From assembly GCA_033002965.1 (NCBI GenBank), contig JAURVB010013882.1:255501-319500 (forward strand): a DNA stretch of 64,000 nt, in the 5' to 3' direction. The notes under the pieces are model-generated. The model saw nothing but the letters and a program-made list of their open reading frames with translations, was not told where the DNA came from and ran no database searches. The stretch comes from Piper betle (lineage: Eukaryota > Streptophyta > Magnoliopsida > Piperales > Piperaceae). Made by a program: the position numbers and the translations under genes. This document shows positions 22,903-34,417 of the stretch, piece by piece (position 1 is the first letter of the stretch; every line of letters begins with the position of its first letter).

Positions 22903-24066
22903 GGCGTTTTCACTTGCCAAAAATTTTTGGCCTTTCGCCAACCGCCAATTTTCTGCACCCCCTTCAACAACAAAAATTCTATAAAAAAAAAAGAAAAGAA
23001 AAAAAAGTTAGATAGGTTTAAGAAAATTTCATGTTTTAAATCAAATTATTATTTTTACTCCTTTTTCAGCTTTTTTTTCTGGGGTTTTTTGAACTTTTTA
23101 CAAAAAATAAAAAGTTAAATTATGTCCTTTGAAGGGTAATTATTATTTATACTACAAAATAGCAAAAAAAAAAAGGGCCCAATCTGACCATTTTGACAGA
23201 TTTTATGTCAAATCTAATCGAAAATGGTGAAGCAATCGTTTCAAATAATAATTTTATCATGATTATTAATATTATATAATATAATATTTTATTAAATATT
23301 TAAAACATATTTATCATTTTAATCTAATTAAATGCAAATTAAAATATTGCAATTTTCAAGAAAACTCTAAATTTTATGCAAATTTCAGATTGAGAATCAA
23401 CTACGATATAAAATAATATAAAAATTTTAATCATAGCAATTTGATATCATGCAAAACTATATTTCCTATTTGTAATAATAATAAAAAATTATTCACTTTT
23501 CACAATATCACTCTTTTTAAAACTCCTCTATAATTACAAGTAAAGGCATAAACAATGTTTCCTCCAAGAGGCTTCTAGGAAGCACAACCACAAAAAATTC
23601 CTTGCCTCTTCCTATTAGTATTACGAGAGTAGTGTACTCTGGTTCTACAAGCTCTGAAGAAACATGCTATATCTTACAGATCCGGGGAGAAAATGCCACA
23701 ATGAAAAAAGGGCAACACTCTAGTTAGAACCTAATAAGAACAACACTACATTTTTGTACCGTAACAAGGATTAGTTGCAAGCTCATAATTCCATCAAATG
23801 AAGTTCTCTTCACTTCTTTGCAGCTATTACTCTTTCGACGATGATGTGTCGATCCCTCTCTTTCAGTTGCTCCTGCTTTGAAAAGATCAATTTTTTCTGA
23901 GCCATCAAAACTTTTGAGAGCATCCCAAGTAGAAGAGAAATTTATAAGATGTACATATCCACAGCTACTCCGGCGTCGTTGATAGGAGGTTGTTTCCCAC
24001 GTTTTAGTGACTGAATTGCTTTGAAATCGACAAGTTTGTGCCAATAATGTTTTAAAATCTTGTTAC
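22903..24066. other. AT-rich intergenic DNA and bZIP 3' region
   Basis: No gene. A minus-strand open stretch at 23724-24044 lies just beyond the bZIP stop and is probably 3' UTR or an undetected last exon; it shows no domain. Confidence 0.5.
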
Positions 24067-27000
24067 TTATCCTAGATAACCATCACTTGTGTTTTCACAG
24101 CGTCCCAAAGTTTTGGTAGCACCAATGGAGCTGATCAACTGTGTAACTATAGGGAAATTTATCATGTTCAAGAAATTTGACACTAACCGAATTTGAAGAA
24201 AAAGTATCACACATTGAAAGACAAAATAAGAGTACCAAATACATAAAAAATGAAATGCACACTAACCGTCATAGATTTATTTTCAGATGCACGCTTCTCG
24301 CATTTTTTGGCAAGGCGTTGTAACTCCGTCCGTAGAGTTTGGTTATCATTACTTAATGCTTCGGCCTTGGCAGCTAGCTCTTCATACTCAGCCTAATTAA
24401 AGTCCGAAGTGTAATAACTAGAAAACCAGCTAAAGAACATGGCAAATGAGAAAGGTGCAGTACTAACTACCAATACATAGATGCTGATCCTTTTGAAATT
24501 AAAAATCTGCATAATACTAAATTCACAACCTCAATTGAACACTTGCATAATACTAAATTAAAAATCTGCATATTTACCCAGTAAATTGCTCTTGCTTGAC
24601 CAGACAATCTTTTAGTCTTTAGAAGAATTCTTTGAGGAAAGAACACTTCACCTTAAAAATCGTAGTCTTAAAAAACAAATTATGAGACATCGACTACACT
24701 TTCAAATGTAAAAATTCAGAGGAAAAAATGCAGACAAAGAGATGTAAAGGTTGCATTGGCAAGACTCCAATACTAAAACAAGAGACACAGGAAGCACTAT
24801 TTAATTAACTTAATCAGATTATCGTCCCCTTATTTGGTCATTATCCTATGGAAATTGCTAATGAGTTCATAATATGACGACCAGAAAATATAAGATACAG
24901 AGCAACCAAAATTCATGATAAAAATGGAAAATATTTCACAGCTAGAGAGAAAAACTGTCAGGAATGAGTTATTGAAAACGCAGAATAAATAAAGGCATGA
25001 CTATTCAACTACTACAAAGTCTCAAGAGGCTTACCGTCTTGTTGGGAAGGTATAGATAATTTAAAGCACAAAAAGAGCAAATGACTGGAATAGGTAGTCA
25101 ATTACACATAGATACCTGCTTGCGTAACCTTGACCTCCTAGCAGATTCACGATTAGACTGCTTTCTCCTTTGTCTCTTCAGTTCACGTTCATCCTGTAAA
25201 CATCAATAGGTCAGCAGCTGTAAGCTTTCATTTCCAGGATGTCTCATACCTCAGGCATCCATGCATAGAAAAGATAAGTAACCATAGCTAAAATATTGAA
25301 TACAATTACAAGAGTAAAACTATTTATGAAGGATAAATGAACTGTCAAACATATTGCAGTACTCACATTAATCCACATTTGCTCTGGCGCACCATGTGAT
25401 GCAATGCCTCGTGAGACAGTTGCAGGCCTTCCCTTCACTGTTACTCTGCCAGCGGGAGATCCATTCCACAAATTTATTCCTATATTCAAATTGGTAGCAG
25501 GTGAAGCCACTTTCCCTGGTGCTGAAACGGGTAGCTTGGCTGGCATTGTACTAATTGGTGAATCACCAGCTGCATTATTTTGTTGTGCATTTGCCCCTGA
25601 AACACAGATCATGCTTTTAACAAACTACCTTAGATGGACGACATCACAAAATAAAGCATTTTGAAAGATAAAATAAACAATACCATCTGCAAGCATCAGA
25701 TTGAAACATCTCTTTTTATTTGTTGTGCCCTGAACACAAAGATAGGGAGGAAAGGAAGAAAAAGCATTAGTTCGATCTTTGTAACAAAATATGTTAAATA
25801 CCATACATAATACATGTAATTATGTAAATCTAGTTATTGTTGCCAATGATCAATATTTGTACCTGTTGATTGCCATTCTCATCACTAGCCACAGACGAAC
25901 CATCACTTCCAGTTTCATCACTTATAGCATGAGTACATATACATGTTAAGACTATAGCTAGCACAATTGATAAACAATCTCAAACAATAAAAAGAATATG
26001 TCACTACGGTCAATATCAGACAAAAACCACCTTTACAAGGCATCATCACTAGTGGATCCAGACACTGCTTTTCCTCCATTCCCAAACTTTCCACTTGATA
26101 TTCCTGGACGTCCTTCAGATTTTTTTGTAGAGCCTCGGTCTTTACCATTTGCAGCCTTTCCTTCAATTTCTCTACCTGTCACTGCAGTACCCGCTACCTG
26201 TTAAAAAAATCAGTCCACAAATGTAAGGAGTCTTAGTCATCTCGAACAAGCTAAGATGCACTAAAATAATTGAGATAAAATTCATTCACCGGAGTCATGG
26301 ATGGGTGGGCATATAGTGCACCATGTGGGTAGATGGGGGGATATGGAAGAGGGATACCATATGGTGGCATTCAATGCTGAAACGACCAAGAACAAAGAAA
26401 TGTCTTTTTTAGTCACCCTTACTCGTGAAGTGGCATTAGCCTCCTCAATTTGTAAGATAAGGCTAATTACCTGGCCTCCCCACATATAGGGGTGTGGCAT
26501 TGAAGAAGTAACAGTAGGAGGGTAAAAGGCTGGTGTTGGAGCTCCAGCACCATAATATGCCTATTTAAGGTGCTCATCAGCATGCATTCAATAATACAAC
26601 TTCAAGAAAGCTAAAACTACAGCTCATGTAAGACAACGCACAAACCACCAAAGCAATTCTATGACAACATGATCCTTGCTGAATGTAGGTTACAGTGAAC
26701 AGGTACAATAGCATTAGATAACATTATAAACTTTTTCCATAGATGTACTCTTACAAGAAGGTATGCATCCATCCAGCACCTTAATATGGCTATTCAAGGT
26801 GCTCATCACCATGCTTTCCACGACAATACTTCAAAATCTACAGCTACAGTTCAGGAAAGAAAACACGCAAAGCACTAACAATAATCTATGTCAATATGAT
26901 CCTTTGCCGTGTTCAGATTGTAGAAAACAGTACTGTATAAACTTAAGCTCTTCTTTCTGTAACTGTAATATTAGAACAAGGTAATTTTCTCTTGGATCCC

Positions 27001-27297
27001 TCTGATGTTATATGAAATTGTGAGTTCTCAGACCAAAGCTAGATGACTAAATTTTTTAAAACCTAACAAGGAACATGGAGTTGAAATCTATTGATAGGAG
27101 AAAGAGAAGGCATCAGAACAAACCGGTAGAGGAGTTGGCCATTCAGGATATGGAGTCGTAGGCACATACTGCCATGTGCAATTGTATACGTCAGTAATTC
27201 TATGTGCAAAAAAGAGAAAGAGGTTAGAGACTAAGACCTGAGCAGCTGTTGCTGGTTTGCTTAACTTGGTAGGCGTACTATCATCTTTAGAACCCAT
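24067..27297 (-). CDS. G-box-binding bZIP factor (GBF/HBP-1a type, MFMR domain)
   Basis: Nuclear group-G bZIP that binds CACGTG. Minus-strand exons: 27297-27238, 27168-27124, 26560-26471, 26376-26290, 26197-26037, 25920-25863, 25729-25684, 25596-25367, 25193-25116, 24392-24267, 24138-24067; phases agree and give about 350 codons. The proline-rich MFMR region is the N-terminal part (MGSKDDSTP, PYPEWPTPLP, SMPHPYMWGG, YPHGALYAHPSM). A Ser/Gly-rich middle (DETGSDGSS) and KRCFNLMLADGANAQ follow. The basic region SNRESARRSR shows N273-x7-R281, with zipper leucines near 291, 298, 305 and 312. The fourth exon begins CAT TGA ATG, an in-frame stop two codons in (26371-26373); the exon is 87 bases with phase 0 at both ends, so skipping it keeps frame. 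The last exon (24138-24067) is the least certain part; its acceptor was chosen because the nearer one gives an immediate stop. Confidence 0.88.
26521..26945. repeat. Diverged tandem duplication within the bZIP gene
   Basis: 26521-26710 (5' part of the third exon plus intron) has a decayed second copy at about 26768-26945. Shared anchors are ccagcacc, aaggtgctcatca and the ctacag/atgatcctt blocks. The exon part in the second copy is no longer open. Confidence 0.65.
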
Positions 27298-27559
27298 ACC
27301 ATCTAGAAAAACAAAAACTGATAGGAAACCAAACAAATTGTATCAACAACAATGCTACACACATTCATACTCACAAGACTTTAATTTTTGAGACAACTTT
27401 ACAACACAAAAAATCACGCCGAGCCAGCAAATATAGAATGTCAAAACTCCTCATTCGGTACTAACAAATATACATCAATTGAAGTAGACAGACCCCTTGA
27501 TACAATACAGACTGACGACGGAGTTTTTTAACATTGAAAAAAAAAGTGTCCAATTCATG

Positions 27560-28320
27560 AGCACAACACTCCACACCATGATCCGAAAATTTAAATTTGA
27601 ACATCAGCAATTAAGCTCAAAGCATTCAAACTTCAGCATCAATAATCTCATTCAACCATAAACCAACAACCCAATACCACAAAACCTAAAAAAACATCCA
27701 CAAATAATCATTTCACCCCCTCAAAACCCAACAAAGCACCACTCTAGCAGCCAAATCCTCACATTCAACAAATGGAAATCAACAATTGAGCTTAAAGCAA
27801 TCAAATTTCAACACCAACACCCTCAAAAAAAATGTAAACCGTCCAACCGGACATCACAAGGTTCATAATGCTTAAAAAATAAAACATTCACAAATCAATC
27901 AACTTCCAACCACTCTTGCAGCCCAATTTGCAAACCACAATCAACAATTGAGCTCAAAGCAATTAATCCCAACGCGAACAACCTCACACAACCCCATGAA
28001 ACCATCCAACCCAACATCACAAAATCCACAACACCCTACAAACATTAAAAAAAACTAACAGATCACCTCTCTTAAAAATAAAAACAAAACAAAGCACAAC
28101 TCTAGCAGCCCAATCTGCACATTACAATCAACAATTGAGCTCAAAGCAATCAACTTCCAACACCAACAACCACCCAAAACCCCATGAAACCATCCAACAC
28201 CCAACATCACAGCGTTCACAACACCCACCCCACATAAAAACCACCACCAACAAATCACCACTCCACCCCACTCAAACCCAGCAAACGCACCACTCATTGC
28301 AGCCAAAGGCACCCATGAAC
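27560..28320. repeat. ~175 bp tandem repeat, about four copies, in the bZIP 5' intron
   Basis: The anchor caacaattgagctcaaagca (variants) recurs near 27605, 27779, 27949 and 28129, each followed by ccaacaccaacaacc-like and aaccatccaaccc blocks and each preceded by ctctagcagccca variants. Units are 170-180 bp and diverged. The array is A/C-rich on this strand and lies in the intron between the leader exon and the first coding exon. Confidence 0.75.
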
Positions 28321-28373
28321 GCAAAAAGCAAGCACCATTGCACACCAAAAAGCCATGGACACGGAGGACATAC

Positions 28374-28440
28374 CTGTTCCCGAGAGCTCAACTGAAGGTC
28401 CAAGGTCCCAAGAGCTCACTAAAAAGCTAGCACCATTGCA
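28374..28440 (-). other. Probable 5' untranslated exon of the bZIP gene
   Basis: On the minus strand a sequence ending GGAACAG|gtatgtcc gives a strong donor, and ttctag|ATGGTATGGG at 27303-27302 gives an acceptor just before the start codon. The upstream limit is a guess. The direct repeat caccattgcacaccaaaaa occurs at 28332-28350 and 28432-28450. Confidence 0.45.
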
Positions 28441-28459
28441 CACCAAAAAAAGGGGTAAT

Positions 28460-29166
28460 AATTTTTATAAAATTAGGCAACGGAAAAATTAATTATGCCT
28501 CTTTATAAAAAAGGGGGAAATATTTTATTACTATAAGATATTCCCTGATTTATATTGTAGATTAAAAAATTAAATTAATTTAATATAAAATAATTTGAAA
28601 TTAAAATTAAAAATAATTTTTATAAAAAATAATACATCCACCCAAATTGAACTAAACCATAACAATAATATAAATAAATTAAAAATAATTATATAAGAAG
28701 TAAGAAACATGAGGTCTACATATAAACTTTTTTATCCAAATTTTTTGAAAAATACCAAATTACAGTTATGAAAGTCTTAAGAACATTATCAAAAATACAT
28801 TTATTTACGAAATAAAGAAAAATAAAAAAATTATAGCACAAAAATAATCTCCAATTTAGGCCCTTCAAATTTTGTTACAAAAATATTAAAAAATAAAATT
28901 GTTGATATTAAAGGCAAATTCTGGAGTATATTTATATAAGTAATCAGTAGTTATATATGATGAGGAGGTAGAGAGGGTTCTTTAAATAACGACTCATATT
29001 CAATTTTAGTATATATTTATGATATTATATTTACATATATATAATGGTATTTTGTATTTAATTGATAATAATAATAATAATAATTTTTAATTAAATAAAC
29101 TATTTTCAAAAAATAAAAAATAATATTATTCTAATAAAAATTAATTTAAATCTGACAAAATATTTT
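28460..29166. other. Shared upstream region of divergent bZIP and J-protein genes
   Basis: Very AT-rich, with an ATA/ATT run near 29070-29085. No gene. Confidence 0.55.
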
Positions 29167-29172
29167 CACGTG
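29167..29172. promoter_or_regulatory. CACGTG G-box between divergent genes
   Basis: Perfect G-box followed by a TTGAC W-box core at 29175-29179, about 700 bases upstream of the J-protein start codon and on the far side of the leader exon of the bZIP gene. Since the neighbour encodes a G-box binder, feedback is possible but untested. Confidence 0.45.
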
Positions 29173-29870
29173 CGTTGACAATTCCACATTGTAGCTTATC
29201 CTCTTCTTCGCCCCCTGTCAAAAGCTCAGCTATTGGAGAATCTGCTCGTCGTCTAGCCCAAGCTCAGAGACGACGACACCCACCCACATCGCCTCACCTC
29301 ACCTCACCTCGCTGGCCAGACAAATCTTACCCGCACTTTACCGGTTCCAATGATTTGAAAGGGATTAGAGAAGTTGTGTTATCTTTTTGACAAAATATGA
29401 TATATGTATATCGAACATATCATCATCATGTCTTCTTCTTCATCTTCCTTCCACCCCACCCATGCTTGCGGCTCCGATCCACCACAACTATCTCTCTCTC
29501 TCGTCCCTTTCCTTCTTATTCTCTCCCGTCTACCCATGGCCACAAATGGTGGCCTTTGCTTTGGTCGCCACCACTCTTCTTCTTCGTCTTCTGCACCAGC
29601 TTCAATGGCTGGCGGCCTTCCATGGCTGCTTGTTTGTGTCTAAGTCAGTGATTTGAGCGATGGGTCGGCGTTGGATTTCTGAAAGTCGGACGTGTTGATG
29701 GAGCGACTGCTTTCTCGCGCCTTTTTGTAGCTCACCGTTTTTGTGGAATAGCTAGTGTTTGCTAACTTTGCAGTTTGCTATGCTCTTGTACGATATCTAC
29801 TGGTTTGATTGAGGAAAGTGAGTGGAAAGATTCGAGCTTTGGTGGAGCTATCTTCTGAATCGTGTGCGCA

Positions 29871-32800
29871 ATGGAGAATGTTTCGTACAGCACCCGCAGA
29901 TCCTTACAAAATCCACGATTGCCGTCTCCCAAGGGAGCTTGCCGAGCTTCGGATGTTTGTTTTAGCGATGTGTTTGGAGGGCCTCCGAGGTGCGCCTCGG
30001 TGGAGGTACGGCGCAGCCTTGGGGAGGTGTTCTCGGGCAGGGACGAGGAGGGGGTGCAGCGTCAACCAGCTCGTTATACGAGTCCGTGGGCAGCGGCGGC
30101 ATTGGGTGAGCAGCCTGTGTTTGGGGAGGGGAGTCCCTGTCGGAGGAAGCACTTGGCGGTTGATTTTTTCGACGATATATTTAATGGGGAGGACAGTTTG
30201 ACCTCCAGTACCAGGCAGAGTTCAGAAGTGAGTCGTCTTCCATCCTCGCTTCTTGGTTCTTTTGTTCCAAGTCTTGTTCATCCTTCATTGCCAAGACAAC
30301 TGAGGTAACGCCTTTGAAGATAGGCACTCATTCTTCTTTACTTGGATGAAAGTTTGGTGATTATATATGGAATGCTTGTTCTTAAATGATAGAATGATTG
30401 TTATGTTATGTTATGTATGCTCCATGAGATCTTCATGGATGATTTGTCAATTGTATAATGTTGATGTTGTAATGGTTGTTTTTGTTGTATAGATGGATGT
30501 TAATTCATCTGACACTTTTTAAGATTGCTGGAACTTCTGAAGATAGAGTATTCATTCTTCTTTACTTGATTGAAATTTTGGCTATTATTTATCGAATAGT
30601 TGACAAATTATTCATTCTTATGGTAGAAGAATTGTCAATTGCATAGTGTTGCTGTTTGTAATGGTTGTTTTTGTTATTTAATTCATCTAGCTCTTGTTAA
30701 GAATGATGGAATAATAATTGTAATTGGTATCTTATGTGGTACTCCGTGTTATGTTCATGGCTAATTTGTCAGTTGCATAAAGTTGCTGTTGCAATGGTTG
30801 TTTTTGTTGAATAGATGGATCTTAGATCATCTAACAGTTTTTTGTTTCCATTGAATGGGAAACTTCCGGCCTTTCAAAAATATCCAGGAAGCTAAATTAT
30901 CTAGCTGGTTGTGCTCCTCCTCGCAGCAGTCCAAACAGAAGCCAGAAATGGGCAACAAATACCCCTCCTTGGCCATCATTTCAAAATAGTTCTGAATCCC
31001 AGGTTGCTCTGGGACATGATGATTATCGAGATGGCTTTAGACTTTCTCACGGTCGAAGTCCTTTGTCAAACAAAAATTTTATCACCTCAGAAACTTCATC
31101 AGAAGCAGTTGATACAGTTGGACAAGACAGTGGAAGCCAATGTCCAAGGGATCAGGTTGTTCCCGAAAATTTAAACGAGAGTGATCAATTTTATTTCTCC
31201 ACATACATATGGGCCAACAAGGGAGTGCCATTAGACAATGCTTTTCGAGGAGGATATCGAAGAAGTTCCAATCTTGTGGGTATGCAAAATGGCAACTCTA
31301 CTGGATCAGCTGCACCCGTTTTGAAAGTTGCTGAATCACCTTCTCCAGAAGAAAGTGTTCCCCTAAAAGAGCCACCTAAGGAACAATCTGGTGGCCAAGA
31401 AGTTAATGCTCTCATCACTAAAAAGACTGCCATCAGAGCCTGTTGCTGAAACGCACTACAGCCTGTTTAGCAGAAATGATATCAAAGATGGTTAGTCTTC
31501 CCATATTCTTGTGATTTTCATATGCTTGTCAAACCCCACCGTTCATTAATCTGTCTCAAAATTTTAGCTGATGTTAGAGAATCCTCCGTTACAAAAGGTG
31601 GCGCTTTATACGAGCGGAAGCATGATACTTCTGTTGATTCAGGTATCTATCAGTATTCTTAGTTGATATTTAGTTCTATAAGTATCTTCTACGATCTTCG
31701 AGAGATTTCAACATTTTATCTTTTGTATGATTTTCAATCCTTGTTCTAGAAGAAAAATGAAGACTGCCCAACAGGGCAGAGAAAAAGAAGGAAACTTGCA
31801 AAATTCAGAATATGTACTAGCTATGGATAATGCAATGCACCAGGAGAATGGGATAGGCAAAAACATTCACTGTAGTGAAAATGAAACAATATTTCTATCA
31901 CGGGATTCGCCTGTTGTTGCAGAAGACATGCTAGGAAGAAAAGTCAAGGAAAAGTGCAGCAACTTGTTAAAATGTTCAGTCAGGAAGCACCATCAAAACC
32001 TGCACACAATAGAGAATCTAAAGCACCAAAATTGAAGAAAAATCCATCAAGAAGATCCAAAGTGGAAGAAGAGAACCATGAAGTTAAGGTATAAAATTAA
32101 TGCATCCGTGATGTGTTTGGAAAGATGAGGCTTTATCATTTAATGCATTTTATTTATCTTTTTCAAGTTGAGAATGCATGACCTAGGGGATTCATATACT
32201 TGTTGTTTTAGGAAAACCATACGTTCGAACATCCACAGCAGTCATTTTTTGTCAACAAAGGTATATCTCTATCCTCATCATCTCTTTTGTTAATTACATC
32301 AGGGCTAGATGCTCTTCAGTTTCTCTCTCTAAAGAGAAAAACTTCCTCTCCCTCAGAAGTTTTCGTATGATAAATATTTATTCAAGTGCTGAAATCGTGG
32401 TGCTTTTCCTGTTCAGATGTATTCTTGTTAATAATGATCTGCCATGTGAAAAGGAAACAAATTAGAAAGTCTGAAAGCTGCATGTTTGGAATCCTTTATC
32501 AAGAGACATTTTAAAAATTACCTCACCCAGCTGTTTCAGTTACAAGTAGATAAATCAGATGAACTTAAATTTATGTCACCTCATGGGATCTGGACTTGAT
32601 GTTTATTTGCTTTTCTAATAATCTTTTATTATCACAGTTTAATTTTTGGAAGAACTTTTGCTATTATTTTACTCACTTTTTACAACCAAGCACCGTTTTC
32701 ATTTGACAGAACCATTTCAAGAAAGTTTTGATGCTACAGTCCAGTGTATTGAGGTAATTTAGCCTAACTATTAGTCATATTGTTCTATATGTGCTTTTAT

Positions 32801-34417
32801 TTCATTACAAACAAGTTGATATGTCCTAGAAGTCTTTGGAACATTATGTTTCGTGTTTACTTAATATTAGCAATAATTGGTCATTTATGTCATTTATGTT
32901 AGTAGTAGTAGAGAAGCTTAGTCTTTGATGCCCATTGATGGTAGTTATATATGGTAGCTTTTGATTAGCATATGACACAAATACATCCATAATTTTTATA
33001 TCATCATATCATCCGAGAGTAACACTTGTATCTCGCAGATGTAGTTCCTGTAGAGTGCAGTCAAAACATGTACTTGTCCTATTTTCGGCTACCACAAATC
33101 TCTTGTGAAAGCACATTTGGGAGAAAATTAAAAATTGAAATAGACTGCTAGCTACTCAGTTTTGCATAGGCTGTTGCATAATATCATACCTTGAATATTA
33201 TTCATCAAAATGAGGACATATTAGTTATGCCAAGCAAAATTGGATCAATTTCTCTCCTTTCTTTTTCCCTCCTTTCTTCTGAACTCTACAATTATAACTT
33301 CTTTAAGCTACATGGTTTTTGTTAAATGCAGGTTGAAGATATGCATGAGGACCAGCCAATCCAGAATACGATGAATCTGCATCAAGAGGAGATTCACGTA
33401 ATTGCTATTTGTGGAACCTGCCACTATTTGTGGATTGTATTTTTGCATTCAACTAGTTTTCACAAATTGATACGTGCCAGATATTGGAAGCTAAAATACA
33501 GAAGTGGTCAACCGGAAAAGAAGGAAACATACGCTCACTGCTGTCTAATCTTCAATATGTGAGTAAAATTATTGGATATGGATTGGCAAATGTCATGTTC
33601 GGTAAAAGTGTTTGTTTTTTCAGCTATTTTATAATTCTATTAGTAAGTGCAAATTTATTTGTCAGCATTCTCTTCATCTTTAAGAATGTTGGGCAATCTT
33701 TCTACAGACTATGTGGTTATTAGTTTGTCTTTATGCGTGCGTATTCTGCTTGAGGTAGCTCTCTTCTTGCCCTGGCACCCACACTTAGCTAACTCACACA
33801 GTCACACTCATTGTCTTTCCCTCTGGTTTGTTACCGTCATTCATTTTGCCCTTGATTTTAATGGATGAAGTTCCAGCGGTGCTCACTCGTTCCCTTCTTA
33901 GCTACCTTAGTAATGTAACCATTATATACCAGATTTGACAATCCAATTTTTAAGTGCAAGTACAGGTTTTATGGCCAGAGAGTGGATGGAAACCTGTTGC
34001 CCTTGTTGATATAATAGAGGGAAGATCGGTAAAGAGAGCATACCAAAAGGCTTTGCTGTGCTTACACCCGGACAAACTACAGCAGAAGGGAGCTTCTACA
34101 CAACAAAAATACACCGCCAAGAAGGTCTTTGACATTTTGCAGGTAGTCATCTTTAATTGTTTTGGCTTATTTTTCAGCCTACCGAGACAGATATTTATGT
34201 TACTGTTATAAGAAGCTATACTTGCAACTTATTTTTTGTTGAGTAGAAAATTATCTTCTTGTCATATTATCCCTTCTGAATTGTGGTGTTAATATTTGTT
34301 CCAAATTCAGGAACAACTTCTATAAAAAACACTCTCATTGTGTATATTTTGATGACATATAATTTTTGCCTTTTCCAGGATGCGTGGACTCATTTCAATT
34401 TGATTACCTCCCTTTAA
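29871..34417 (+). CDS. JAC1/auxilin-like J-domain protein
   Basis: Auxilin-related protein with a C-terminal J-domain that would stimulate Hsc70, as in clathrin uncoating; JAC1 is needed for chloroplast accumulation movement. Exons: 29871-30304, 30888-31490, 31568-31642, 31750-32088, 32212-32260, 32710-32753, 33332-33397, 33481-33558, 33966-34142, 34379-34417. The start is the first ATG giving [21 protein letters not shown] and FFDDIF motifs follow. The J-domain core has [28 protein letters not shown] (HPD at 34065-34073) and ends [12 protein letters not shown]. Three frame corrections are required: one surplus base at AAAAA 31420-31424, one missing at AAAAA 31753-31757, one missing at AAAA 31969-31972. 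With them, all exon phases close and the protein is about 634 residues, near the 651 I recall for Arabidopsis JAC1. All splice sites are intact. Confidence 0.85.
30330..30840. repeat. Three diverged tandem units in intron 1 of the J-protein gene
   Basis: The anchor aatggttgtttttgttg recurs near 30471, 30660 and 30793, each preceded by ttgtcaattgcataa-like and followed by atagatggatgttaattcatc-like sequence. The cattcttctttacttg block occurs at about 30329 and 30552. Confidence 0.65.

Noticed and set aside
31568..31642. An alternative exon-4 acceptor to rescue the J-protein frame without an indel
   Set aside because: The nearby AG sites at 31749 and 31752 both leave a stop after three codons in the required phase; only a run-length change fits.
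30888..32088. Treating the J-protein gene as a pseudogene because of its frame breaks
   Set aside because: All ten exons keep splice sites, phase and the HPD motif, and every break is one base at an A-run; sequence error explains them better.
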